Positions 26,709-34,564 of a DNA stretch of 64,000 nucleotides are shown here, in pieces (within the stretch, counting starts at the first letter, position 1; the number at the start of each line of letters is the position of its first letter). A program made the translations under genes and the position numbers. The stretch is from Bradyrhizobium manausense. Lineage in GTDB: Bacteria > Pseudomonadota > Alphaproteobacteria > Rhizobiales > Xanthobacteraceae. The stretch spans positions 310,001 through 374,000 of the forward strand of contig NZ_JAFCKB010000004.1 of assembly GCF_018130615.1 (NCBI RefSeq), written 5' to 3'. A model generated the notes under the pieces. It saw only the letters and a program-made list of their open reading frames with translations. It made no database searches and was not told where the DNA came from.

Positions 26709-28144
26709 CCCGCCGCCTCGCCGGCATCCGCTTCAACTGCATCCGCAGCCATTCGCGGCGGCCGCACCACGGTGACGGTACAGGCTGCCTCCGCGGCCAC
26801 TTTGGCGGAGACGCTGCCGAGCAGCGTACGCCTGAACGAGTTCTGCCGTGCGCCGATGATGACATGGTCGACCTGGTTGACCTCGGCGAATTCCAGCAGC
26901 GCAGCGGCGGGATCGACGGCCTCCAGCACATGAACCGACAGCCGGCTCTCGTCCAGCTTCAAGGGCGTCGCCCAGTGCCGGAGCGCGACGAGGCGATCGA
27001 TGTGCTTGTTGGAGCCTTGCTCGTCCAGCGTCCGGTCGATCGCGATGCGGTTGAGCTTCAGCACGTTGACACAGGCAAGCCGGGCAGACGGCAGCGTCGC
27101 CAGGATGCGCTCCGTCGTCACGCGCAGCGCCTCGTTCAGCTCGGCTGCGCCTTCCACCGTGTCGAGCGCGACCGCCAGGATCGGGCTCGAAGCGATCTGC
27201 TCGGCAACATCCGACTTGGCCCGCGAAGGCTTGACGTCCTGGTTGAAGCGGCGGCGCCATGCGACGCTGAGGGGATCGCGCTTCATCCGCTCCGAACGCG
27301 CGGTCAGCTTGACCTGGTTCGGGTGGGCCAGATCGAAGGCGAGTTGCGCCGCGGTCGGATAGCGCCAGACCGGCTCGATCTCCAGGCACCGCAGCACCAC
27401 CTCCTGGAGCCAGGGCGGATAGTCGGCGCGCAGGCTTCGCGGCGGATACGGATCGCGCCACAACCTCCGCCGCATCGCGCGCAGCGTCTCGCCCTCACCG
27501 AAGGGACGCTCGCCCGTGGTGAAGAAATAGAGCAGGACACCGAGCGAGAAAAGATCGCTGCGCGGGTCGTCGCGCACACCCAGAAGGCGCTCCGGCGCCA
27601 TATAGGGCGCGGTGCCATAAGGCAGGCGAAATTCCTCCTGCAGCAAATCAGGCAGATGATCGTGATGCGAAAGGCCGTAATCGATCAGCACCGCCTCGCC
27701 GCTCTCGCGGAACATGACGCTGCTCGGCTTGATGTCATGATGGATCACGTTCTGCCGGTGCAGATCGGCGAGCGCGGCCGCGATCTTCGCAACCAGCAGC
27801 TGCGCCTCCTCGTAGGGCAGCGGCAGGTCGGGCAGCCGCTTGTAAAGCGTCGTGCCCGGAATGCGCTCGATCACGGCGTAGGCCTGGTGCGCGAAATCGC
27901 CGGTACCGTAGCAGTGCGGCACGTGCGGACCGGCGAGCCGCGGCAGGATCATCATCTCCATCTCGAACGAGACGATCGCCGCAGGATCCTCGCCTTCCGA
28001 GGCCCGCGGGACCTTCATCAGCAGCGGCACCTCGATGCCGGGATGGGTGACGGTCCACAGCGTCGCCATGCCGCCGGCATGGACGCATTCGCCGATCGTG
28101 TAGCCGTCGATCACGGCGCCGGATTTGACCAGGGACTTGGGCAT
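26705..28144 (-). CDS. Serine/threonine protein kinase fused to a universal stress protein domain
   Basis: A 479-residue fusion. Residues about 14-290 form a Hanks-type kinase: glycine loop ECVHAGGMATLW, ATP-site Lys44 (LLMKVPR), catalytic loop VIHHDIKPSSVMF (Asp137), LIDYGLS (Asp155, DYG in place of DFG), and APYMAPERLLG. All key residues are present, so it is probably active. HHD replaces the usual HRD. Residues about 320-465 form a UspA-like domain, ending in the nucleotide-binding pattern IIGARQNSFRRTLLGS. There is no membrane segment. Its ATG directly follows the stop of the phosphoesterase gene with no gap, so the pair is surely co-translated. Confidence 0.9.
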   Translation of the reverse strand: MPKSLVKSGAVIDGYTIGECVHAGGMATLWTVTHPGIEVPLLMKVPRASEGEDPAAIVSFEMEMMILPRLAGPHVPHCYGTGDFAHQAYAVIERIPGTTLYKRLPDLPLPYEEAQLLVAKIAAALADLHRQNVIHHDIKPSSVMFRESGEAVLIDYGLSHHDHLPDLLQEEFRLPYGTAPYMAPERLLGVRDDPRSDLFSLGVLLYFFTTGERPFGEGETLRAMRRRLWRDPYPPRSLRADYPPWLQEVVLRCLEIEPVWRYPTAAQLAFDLAHPNQVKLTARSERMKRDPLSVAWRRRFNQDVKPSRAKSDVAEQIASSPILAVALDTVEGAAELNEALRVTTERILATLPSARLACVNVLKLNRIAIDRTLDEQGSNKHIDRLVALRHWATPLKLDESRLSVHVLEAVDPAAALLEFAEVNQVDHVIIGARQNSFRRTLLGSVSAKVAAEAACTVTVVRPPRMAADAVEADAGEAAG

Positions 28145-28885
28145 CTAGCGTCCCTGCGACAATCGGTCGGCCAGCCAGGGCGGCAGGCCGTTCTCGCGGA
28201 TCTTGTTCGCCGCGCTCGCGATGTCATAGGGCACGCGGCAATAGGTGATCTGGCACGAGATCGTATCGAACAGCACGAAGGATGCAGACGGATCGCCATC
28301 ACGGGGCTGGCCGACCGAGCCGAGCACGGCAAGCCACTGCCGCCCGCGCAGGAGCTGCACCGGGACGTCGGTCTTGGGCACGAAGCTCGTCATCTTTGCC
28401 GTGACGGACATCGAATAGAGCGCGGGCCGGTGGATGTGGCCGCAGAAGGTGACGTGGGACGGCGTCGCGATCAGGCTCTTGGCGGCATCCGCGGTCGAGC
28501 GCACATAGTGCCAGCGCTTGGGACTCGATGCCTCCGCGTGCACGAACAGACGATCGCTGTCCTCCACCAGCATCGGCAGCTCGGCCAGGAACCGCCGCTG
28601 TGCCGCGTCGAGCCGTCCGCGGGTCCATTCGATCGCGATCTGGGCCTCGTTATTCATGCTCTCGGTCGTCGTGTTGACGGCTTCGTCATGGTTGCCGCGC
28701 ACGGCCACGGCGCCATGGGCGACCAGATCCATGGCGGTCTCCACGACCCATTCCGGGTCGGCGCCATAGCCGACGAAATCGCCGAGCAGGATGAACCGCT
28801 CCGCGCCCTTGGCGCGGGCCACTTTCAGGCACGCCTCGAACGCCTGCCGGTTGCCGTGGATATCCGAGAAGACAGCGAGAAGCAC
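28145..28885 (-). CDS. Calcineurin-like metallophosphoesterase
   Basis: A 246-residue phosphoesterase with the full metal-binding set: FSDIHGN, LLGDFVGYGADP, VRGNHDEAV, 'VHAEA' and FCGHIHRP. It resembles small bacterial PPP/MPE proteins that act on phosphoproteins or nucleotides; the substrate is unknown. The start is GTG at 28885 with GGAGG close upstream. The stop is followed immediately by the kinase start codon. Kinase and phosphatase side by side suggest opposing activities on a common target (inferred). Confidence 0.88.
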   Translation of the reverse strand: MLLAVFSDIHGNRQAFEACLKVARAKGAERFILLGDFVGYGADPEWVVETAMDLVAHGAVAVRGNHDEAVNTTTESMNNEAQIAIEWTRGRLDAAQRRFLAELPMLVEDSDRLFVHAEASSPKRWHYVRSTADAAKSLIATPSHVTFCGHIHRPALYSMSVTAKMTSFVPKTDVPVQLLRGRQWLAVLGSVGQPRDGDPSASFVLFDTISCQITYCRVPYDIASAANKIRENGLPPWLADRLSQGR

Positions 28886-28895
28886 GCACCCTCCA

Positions 28896-28937
28896 CCCTC
28901 AAATTCTTATTGGAAGCCGATAAAGCCAATTTGAGGG
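28896..28937. promoter_or_regulatory. Inverted repeat in the leader of the phosphoesterase-kinase pair
   Basis: CCCTCAAATT (28896-28905) and AATTTGAGGG (28928-28937) are exact 10-base complements with a 22-base loop. They sit 10-50 bases upstream of the phosphoesterase GTG, within the 117-base gap after the preceding gene. The repeat could be an operator or a leader hairpin that controls this pair separately from the channel genes. Confidence 0.45.
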
Positions 28938-29002
28938 AGGTCAACAAGATGCGCCAGCGCGGCGCGGTTTACCAGCGCCGTGCTCCCGCAATGGTGAAGA
29001 GC

Positions 29003-29608
29003 CTATTGCTCGTCTTTCGGGGGCATCCGGGGCGGCGGCAGCGGGGTGAACACAGCGCCTTGCGCGCCGGCCGGCGGAGCGATGAATTCGCCGGTCGAGG
29101 AATCGCCGCCGCTGGTCTCCATGATGGTCTTGGGCGTCACATATTCGCGGACCATGTCGATCAGGCTGCCGTCGCCGCCGCCGAAATCCGCGGCGCGGCC
29201 GCCTTGCGGGTGTCCCAGCGCGATCTCGTTCTCCGCCGCATGGGTCTTGTCGGCCAGGGTGTCGTTGTAGGGCACGCGGAAGGCGCGCGGAATGCCGCTC
29301 GGACGATGATCCTCGTCGAGTTCCTCGACCCAGAGATAGATCGAGCCGGGATCGCCCTCGAGGGAATGCGGCTCGACGATCCGCGCCTTGAGCAGCTTGA
29401 AGGTGGTCGGCAGCCTGTCCATGCTGGCCCAGCCCAGAAGCCCGCGCATCTCGCCGAAGCTGACGACGTAGAACGCGCTGGTCACGACCACCGCGATCGC
29501 CTTCAGCGACCAGTGCAGCCGCGCATAGACCAGCACGACCAGCAGCAGCGCGCCGATCACGGCATAGGCGACCGACAGCGTGAGGATGACCGTTTGCAGA
29601 CTAGTCAC
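29003..29608 (-). CDS. Uncharacterised membrane protein of the ExbB-like operon
   Basis: A 201-residue protein with two adjacent N-terminal membrane segments (about 6-28 and 33-55). A soluble region follows with 'LLKARIVEPHSLEGDPGSIYLWVEEL' and 'RAFRVPYND', ending in a Pro/Gly-rich tail (PPRMPPKDEQ). No family was recognised. Its start overlaps the end of the DUF2135-like gene by eight bases. By position it is a partner of the ExbB-like channel protein; its size and N-terminal anchoring differ from ExbD/TolR. Confidence 0.68.
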   Translation of the reverse strand: MTSLQTVILTLSVAYAVIGALLLVVLVYARLHWSLKAIAVVVTSAFYVVSFGEMRGLLGWASMDRLPTTFKLLKARIVEPHSLEGDPGSIYLWVEELDEDHRPSGIPRAFRVPYNDTLADKTHAAENEIALGHPQGGRAADFGGGDGSLIDMVREYVTPKTIMETSGGDSSTGEFIAPPAGAQGAVFTPLPPPRMPPKDEQ

Positions 29609-30287
29609 GGCGCACCCTCGTTGCGTTTTTGCTCACGCCGGTCCTCGGGTCGAGATCGGCCCCATTGCGCCAGCTGCTGCGAAAAGTCTCCAGCAGCGAT
29701 TTTGGCCGTTGGCTCACGTCGATGACCTTGCCCTCGGCATCGAGCCGGAACCGCACCGCAGTCTTCTCGTCACCGGTGTGATCGAGCGTGAACTTGTTGT
29801 CGAACACCACCTGCGCGGTCGGGTTCAGCTTCTGCACCTTCACATTGGCCGTGACGGGCTCGCCGGTCGTGGCCACGAAATGCGAGACGTTGACGGTGTA
29901 TTCGCCGGCGACGATGCCACGCACCGTCACGATCTCCTCGCGAATGGGCGAAGCGATCTTCTTGCCGGCGACCATGATGAAGTCATTGGCCCCGCCCCTG
30001 TCGTCGCGATCGAGCGTGAGGAAGCCGGCCTCGCGATGGCGATACCAGGCGATGTTGCCGGCGGGATCCTGCACGAACAGGTCGAGATCATCGGGATGAT
30101 TGTCCGGCCAGTCCAACGTAATCATGAACTCGGCCTTGGAGTCGATCTTTCCGTCCTTGGCATCCGGCGAGATCGCGAGCAGCGCCAGGAAGAACAGGAA
30201 GGCGACCACCTGGAGCGCCTTGAATAGCATCACGCCCAGCGGATCGAACGGCTCCTCGCGCGGATAGAGACCGAAATCATCCATCAT
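29601..30287 (-). CDS. Membrane-anchored protein with a DUF2135/YfaP-like domain
   Basis: A 228-residue protein with a short cytoplasmic N-terminus and one membrane helix (about 20-40, LFKALQVVAFLFFLALLAI). A periplasmic domain follows. The stretch DDLDLFVQDPAGNIAWYR, then 'LTLDRDDRGGANDF' and 'GIVAGEYTVNVSHF', resembles the DUF2135/YfaP core, in which Asp residues surround a likely metal site. This resemblance is by eye and not certain. The single N-terminal helix plus periplasmic domain gives an ExbD/TolR-like architecture next to an ExbB-like gene, although it lacks the usual ExbD sequence. Start overlaps the ExbB-like stop by four bases. Confidence 0.7.
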   Translation of the reverse strand: MMDDFGLYPREEPFDPLGVMLFKALQVVAFLFFLALLAISPDAKDGKIDSKAEFMITLDWPDNHPDDLDLFVQDPAGNIAWYRHREAGFLTLDRDDRGGANDFIMVAGKKIASPIREEIVTVRGIVAGEYTVNVSHFVATTGEPVTANVKVQKLNPTAQVVFDNKFTLDHTGDEKTAVRFRLDAEGKVIDVSQRPKSLLETFRSSWRNGADLDPRTGVSKNATRVRRD

Positions 30288-31054
30288 GACGGCGTTCCAG
30301 CGCCTTTGCGCTCCAGAACCGGCGTCACATAGGTCTCGGTCAGGACCACGGCATCCGAGAACACGCGCTGGGTCGCGGAATCCAGCATGTAATACTGGAT
30401 GCGGACCAGGATGGAGCCCACGAGACCGGCCAGCGTCGTGTACATGGCAACCGCCATGCCGTCGCTCATCAGCCCCATCGAGGAGCGCATCGCGACCTTG
30501 TCTGCGGCGTCCAGCCCCGCGATCGGCGCCAGCATGATGATAAAGCCGATGATGGTGCCGAGCAGCCCGAGCTTCATCAGCGTATCGGAAACGAAGGCAC
30601 CGAACCCGTTGGAGCCGCGCAGGCGGTCGGCGAGCGTCCGCAGCAGCAGCGTCTGGTCGACGGGGCGGTAACCCTGCGCCGCGGCCTTCGTCACAAGGCT
30701 CTCGATATGATCGCGCACCAGCCCACGCGGCAGCGCAGGCGCGCTTGCATCCAGCACCTTGCTGCCGTCGGGCGCCGCCAGCACCGCGCGGCAGCGCCGC
30801 GCCGCCGCCCCTTCACGGGCAATCGCTCGTGTCCGCAGGAAGCAATGGCCGCAGGTGACGAGATAGAGCACCGCGATGACGCTCGAAATGTAGGTCCGAT
30901 CCGAAGTCAGCATCAAATGGATCAGGCCGAACCGCCATAACAACACGATGGCGAAGATCGACAGCCCGGTGAAGATCATCCAGAACAGGAGCGCGCTGCG
31001 CTCGGATGGGTCGGTCGCGCTGCTCGCGATCGGTCCAATCGTCATCGAACTCAT
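30284..31054 (-). CDS. MotA/TolQ/ExbB-type proton channel family protein
   Basis: A 256-residue membrane protein with about four hydrophobic segments (near 18-45, 52-70, 163-187 and 203-228). The last two carry the family core: 'LMKLGLLGTIIGFIIMLAPI' and 'AMYTTLAGLVGSILVRIQYY'. The ATG at 31054 has AGGAG nine bases upstream; the frame is open 47 codons further without conservation. Family members use proton flow to drive periplasmic work through a partner with one membrane helix. The partner here would be the DUF2135-like protein that overlaps its stop codon. It is divergent from a sensor kinase gene. Confidence 0.85.
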   Translation of the reverse strand: MSSMTIGPIASSATDPSERSALLFWMIFTGLSIFAIVLLWRFGLIHLMLTSDRTYISSVIAVLYLVTCGHCFLRTRAIAREGAAARRCRAVLAAPDGSKVLDASAPALPRGLVRDHIESLVTKAAAQGYRPVDQTLLLRTLADRLRGSNGFGAFVSDTLMKLGLLGTIIGFIIMLAPIAGLDAADKVAMRSSMGLMSDGMAVAMYTTLAGLVGSILVRIQYYMLDSATQRVFSDAVVLTETYVTPVLERKGAGTPS

Positions 31055-31251
31055 GCTGCGCTGCTCCTGACCTGCAGGGATTGGCCTGCAACGATTCCAC
31101 GCGATTAGATCAAAGCCGCCGCGCCAAGTCCAAAGACCCATGCCCAATCCGGCTTGGGAAATTTGCCCGAGCTGCCATCCGGCCCTACCCCGCAATTGGC
31201 AAGGCGCGGCGGCGTTGTTAGGCTGAGCTTACCAAACTTTGGGGTGATCGC

Positions 31252-32622
31252 ATGCGCCTCGTGCTTCAGCTTGTCGCCCGTCTGCTGCTCATCGTTGCGC
31301 TCTGCCTGGCAGCAGCGACCATATGGGCCACGTTCGACGCCTATCGTAGCGTCGACCGGGCGACGGCGGCATCCGCTCAGCGGGTCGCGCAGGCGCTCCA
31401 GGGCCTGTACTGGCATGAGCTCTTGCTGCGCAGCAACAGAACGCGCGAGCAGCTTTTGCCGGTTCCGGAGTGGCGGACTCTGGAGACGATGAAGCTGATC
31501 TCCCCCGGCGTCTGCGTCGAGTTCCAACCGGCTGCCGCATTCGAGAAGCCGCTGTGCGGCCAGAGCCAGGGGATCGGAAGGACGCCGCCGCGCTGGTTCG
31601 CGTCGATCGTGCCGACCTTCCTCGGCAGCCACGCCGAGGCGATGCGGCCCGTCAGTCCCCGCGCCGCCGCCGCCGGAACGGTGGTCGCGACGCCGGATCA
31701 AGCAGCCTCAATCTCGCTCGCCTGGGAGTACATTCTCAATGTAATCGACGTTGCGCTGCTCATGGCGGCGGCAATCGCACTGCTGGCCTCACTTGCGATC
31801 GCGCACGCGCTGGCGCCGGCGCGCGCCATCGTGCTTGCCCTGCAGCGCATGGCGCGCGGCCAGTATCGCACCAAGCTGCCGCGCTTCCGCTCCATGGAGC
31901 TGGCGATGATCGGCAATGCCGTCGGCGAGCTCGGCGGCCGGCTGGAAGAGGCCACCGAACAGCGCGCGGCGCTGACGCGGCGGCTGATCGAGATTCGCGA
32001 CGACGAACGGCGCGCGCTCGCCCGCGAGCTGCACGACGAGTTCGGCCAAAATCTCTCCGCCATCCTCGCCTTCGCCAACACGATCGAGACGGCGAGCGCG
32101 AAGCAGAGCAAGGACAACGGCATCGCGCAGGATGCACGCATGATCTCGCAGGCCACCCATCATCTGATGGCCTCGCTGCGCGATGCGCTGAAGCGGCTGC
32201 GCAATCCCCTGCCCGAGGAGCTCGGGCTCGAAGCCAGCCTCGTCAACCTCGTCGACAGCTGGCGCTCGCAGAGCGCAACCCAGCCGATGATCCAGCTCGA
32301 CCTCAGGGGCGACCTCACCGATGTGCGGGGATCTGCTGCCACCACCGCCTATCGCGTCGCCCAGGAATGCCTGACCAACGCACTCCGCCACGGTTCCGCG
32401 CGCGAGATCTCCTTGCGGATCGAGCGGCGCGCCGGTGACAACGATGCGCTCCTGATCCGTGTCGAGGACGACGGCGGTGGCGATGCGGAACGTGTCGCGC
32501 AATCGGCCGGCTTCGGCCTTACCGGCATCCGCGAGCGCGTCACGGCGGCCGGCGGGTCATTGTCGATCCTGCCCGCGCGCGGCGGCCTCAGCGTCGCCGC
32601 CACCATTCCGCTCGCCGCGTGA
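31252..32622 (+). CDS. Sensor histidine kinase, NarL-type (HisKA_3)
   Basis: A 456-residue kinase with membrane helices at about 5-27 and 160-185 flanking a periplasmic sensor of about 130 residues that contains two cysteines. A HAMP-like region follows, then the HisKA_3 phospho-acceptor 'RALARELHDEFGQNLSAIL', an N box 'YRVAQECLTNALRHG' and 'GFGLTGIRERV'. It phosphorylates the regulator encoded seven bases downstream. It is divergent from the ExbB-like operon with a 197-base shared region, so that operon is a possible target. Confidence 0.92.
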   Translation: MRLVLQLVARLLLIVALCLAAATIWATFDAYRSVDRATAASAQRVAQALQGLYWHELLLRSNRTREQLLPVPEWRTLETMKLISPGVCVEFQPAAAFEKPLCGQSQGIGRTPPRWFASIVPTFLGSHAEAMRPVSPRAAAAGTVVATPDQAASISLAWEYILNVIDVALLMAAAIALLASLAIAHALAPARAIVLALQRMARGQYRTKLPRFRSMELAMIGNAVGELGGRLEEATEQRAALTRRLIEIRDDERRALARELHDEFGQNLSAILAFANTIETASAKQSKDNGIAQDARMISQATHHLMASLRDALKRLRNPLPEELGLEASLVNLVDSWRSQSATQPMIQLDLRGDLTDVRGSAATTAYRVAQECLTNALRHGSAREISLRIERRAGDNDALLIRVEDDGGGDAERVAQSAGFGLTGIRERVTAAGGSLSILPARGGLSVAATIPLAA

Positions 32623-32629
32623 GGCCGGG

Positions 32630-33283
32630 ATGACCGACGTCGCAGCAACAGGAATCTCCGTGCTGCTGGTGGACGACCACCCGATCGTCCGTCAGGGCTA
32701 CCGTCGCGTGCTGGAAAGCCAGGGCGATCTGCATGTCGTGGCCGAGGCCGACAATGCCGCGGATGCCTACGGCGCCTTCAAGACGCACGATCCCGACGTC
32801 GTCGTGATGGACATCTCCATGCCCGGCGCCAGCGGGCTCGAGGCGATCCGCAACATCCGCGCACGCAGTCCGCGGGCGCGCGTCCTCGTTTTCACGATGC
32901 ATAACGAGGCCGTGCTGGTGAAAGCCGCCTTCAGCGCCGGCGCCTCCGGCTTCGTCACCAAGAGCAGCGCGCCCTCCGCCGTCGTCAATGCCATCCGCGG
33001 CGTCGCGCGCGGCGAGCGCGCCATGAGCGACGACATCGCGCATATCTTGGCCGAGGACAGCCTGTCGCCGACCGGCTCGGCACTGGATCAATTGGGCGAG
33101 CGTGAGATCGAGATTTTGCGGCAGTTCGCCGGCGGCGCCACCACCGAGCAGATCGCGACGCATCTCAATCTCAGTATGAAAACGGTGCAGAACTATCACT
33201 ACCTCATCAAGACCAAGACCGGCGCGCGCACGGACGCGCAACTGGTGCGGCTGGCCGCGGCTTGCGGGCTGACGCGGATCTAG
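32630..33283 (+). CDS. NarL/FixJ-family response regulator
   Basis: A 217-residue regulator with an N-terminal receiver (VLLVDDHPIVRQGYRRVL; phospho-acceptor Asp in 'PDVVVMDISMPGASG'; Lys in FVTKSSAPS). A C-terminal LuxR-type helix-turn-helix follows (LGEREIEILRQFAGGATTEQ, then IATHLNLSMKTVQNYHYLIK). It follows its cognate kinase by seven bases. The ATG at 32630 is the first that fits the receiver; the open frame upstream lies inside the kinase gene. Confidence 0.93.
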   Translation: MTDVAATGISVLLVDDHPIVRQGYRRVLESQGDLHVVAEADNAADAYGAFKTHDPDVVVMDISMPGASGLEAIRNIRARSPRARVLVFTMHNEAVLVKAAFSAGASGFVTKSSAPSAVVNAIRGVARGERAMSDDIAHILAEDSLSPTGSALDQLGEREIEILRQFAGGATTEQIATHLNLSMKTVQNYHYLIKTKTGARTDAQLVRLAAACGLTRI

Positions 33284-33342
33284 CAGCAGAACTGCCGGAT
33301 TACCTCGAATGACATGAAATTTCTCAATCTGCCGAGCGAAAT

Positions 33343-33369
33343 GGAACGTAGACTATTCCATTGCGGTTA
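33343..33369 (+). promoter_or_regulatory. Possible EcfG-type general-stress promoter
   Basis: GGAAC, then 16 bases, then CGGTTAT resembles the alphaproteobacterial EcfG sigma-factor promoter (GGAAC-N16/17-CGTT). It stands 24 bases before the ATG of the 101-residue gene. One base differs from the -10 consensus. A similar arrangement precedes the DUF1328 gene at 55035-55060. The match is by eye. Confidence 0.4.
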
Positions 33370-33392
33370 TCGGCAGAGTGGAGGAGTAGGTC

Positions 33393-33698
33393 ATGAGTAA
33401 GAGTCATCACAAGGCCGACGCCCATCCCGCGATCATCACGGTCGGCGATCTCATCGACGAGCTCTGCCGCCTGCCGGACACTGCCGTCGTCCACTTCCGC
33501 TGCCCGATGCTCGATCAGGAGCTGACATTCCATCGCCTTCGCAGGCGGTCGAAGGACGACGTCGAAATTGCGGTCAATGCATATCCGGATAGTCCGCCGG
33601 TCGTGCCCTCGTCTGCTCCCGCCTTCCACGCGCGGCGACGCTCAGGGTCTGCGCCGCCGGCTCACAATGGCAGCCTTCTTCACAAGACAAGTGATTGA
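33393..33698 (+). CDS. Small uncharacterised protein, 101 residues
   Basis: The protein starts MSKSHHKADAHPAIITVGDL and contains 'IDELCRLPDTAVVHFRCP'. The Pro/Ser/Arg-rich C-terminal third looks disordered. GGAGGAG precedes the ATG, and a possible EcfG promoter lies just upstream. The N-terminal 65 residues have a balanced, folded-protein composition ('FHRLRRRSKDDVEIAVNAY'). No family was recognised. A role in general stress is only suggested by the promoter. Confidence 0.6.
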   Translation: MSKSHHKADAHPAIITVGDLIDELCRLPDTAVVHFRCPMLDQELTFHRLRRRSKDDVEIAVNAYPDSPPVVPSSAPAFHARRRSGSAPPAHNGSLLHKTSD

Positions 33699-33728
33699 TC
33701 AGCGCGCTTTGAACAGCTGAGGGTTTGC

Positions 33729-34316
33729 CTATCCGGCCTTCAACCCGCGCAGCAACAGAGCGAGCGTCGCATCGACGCGCGCCGGCAGCTCGGCATCTTT
33801 CCATTCGTCGGCATGGGCCGGATGATGGAAACGGCAGGTCGCATCGAACAGCGCGCGTGCCGTCGTCTTGACGTCGGCCACAACGAATACATCCTGCTTC
33901 ACGCCGTCAAGCAGGATCGCCGCAATCTGGTCGATCATGGTGTCTTTGTGACACTTGACCGCCGCGCACGCTTCGCGCGCCAGCGTCAAATAGGTCTCGA
34001 ACATCTCGGGGTCGTCGAGCACGCGCGAACGCTTCGCGGCGAACAGCGTGCGCAGCCAGCGGTCGAGCCTGTCGGGCGCAGGGCCCTCCTCCTTGGCAAT
34101 CGCCAGGAGTGGTGCGTCGATGCGGTCGAGCCAGCGTTTGGCGACGGCCTCGCGCAGCGAGGCCTTGCTCGGGAAATGGCGATAGACGCTGCCGTGGCTC
34201 ACATCGAGCGCACGCGCAACGTCAACCACCGTGGCCTTGGCTAGTCCGTAGCGCCGCAAGACGTCCTCGGTGACTTCGAGGATCCGCTCCGGCGTCAAGA
34301 CAACGGCTTCGTTCAT
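33729..34316 (-). CDS. TetR family transcriptional regulator
   Basis: A 195-residue regulator. The N-terminal helix-turn-helix is VVDVARALDVSHGSVYRHFP (about 30-50), followed by 'SKASLREAVAKRWLDRI'. The C-terminal ligand-binding domain is helical with two cysteines (EACAAVKCHKD). TetR proteins usually repress neighbouring genes until a ligand binds. The palindromes at 34706-34750, upstream of the amidohydrolase gene, are candidate operators. The ligand is unknown. Confidence 0.9.
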   Translation of the reverse strand: MNEAVVLTPERILEVTEDVLRRYGLAKATVVDVARALDVSHGSVYRHFPSKASLREAVAKRWLDRIDAPLLAIAKEEGPAPDRLDRWLRTLFAAKRSRVLDDPEMFETYLTLAREACAAVKCHKDTMIDQIAAILLDGVKQDVFVVADVKTTARALFDATCRFHHPAHADEWKDAELPARVDATLALLLRGLKAG

Positions 34317-34406
34317 GCCAGCACCATGTTCCCGTTCAGGGTCCAGTTACCCGGCGATGGATGCTTACCGAAGCGCCCATGCCGGTCGGTTCGGAAAGCT
34401 CTCGCC

Positions 34407-34458
34407 TAGAGCATGGCCCGGAAAAGTGTGTAGCGGTTTTCCGACCAGACCATGCTCA
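34407..34458. repeat. Rhizobial 'GAGCATGG...CCATGCTC' palindromic repeat
   Basis: CTAGAGCATGGCCCGGAAAAG at the left and GGTTTTCCGACCAGACCATGCTC at the right form nested inverted repeats: GAGCATGG/CCATGCTC outside and GGAAAA/TTTTCC inside. This form is common between genes in Bradyrhizobium and relatives. It lies between the TetR gene and a possible 33-residue gene. Confidence 0.65.
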
Positions 34459-34462
34459 ATTC

Positions 34463-34564
34463 TTAATGAGGCAGCTTTGCAGCCTGCGCCGCGATCTGGC
34501 GCGCAACCAGTAAATTGAGCCAATGCCCAATCGTCCCGGTGAAGTTGATGATTTCGGTCGTCAT
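34463..34564 (-). CDS. Possible 33-residue small protein
   Basis: The sequence begins MTTEIINFTGTIGHWLNLLV and ends 'ARQIAAQAAKLPH'. It is an amphipathic to hydrophobic single helix with a basic tail. A GGAG is 10 bases upstream. The composition is unlike the Arg/Pro/Ala-heavy chance frames of this genome, which favours a true small protein. No family was recognised and it is not supported by any operon partner. Confidence 0.4.
   Translation of the reverse strand: MTTEIINFTGTIGHWLNLLVARQIAAQAAKLPH

Noticed and set aside
26864-29725. Very long open frame (about 950 codons) on the plus strand across the kinase and phosphoesterase genes
   Set aside because: It is antisense to two well-supported genes, its translation is rich in His, Arg and Asp with no domain, and it reflects high GC at third codon positions of the real genes.
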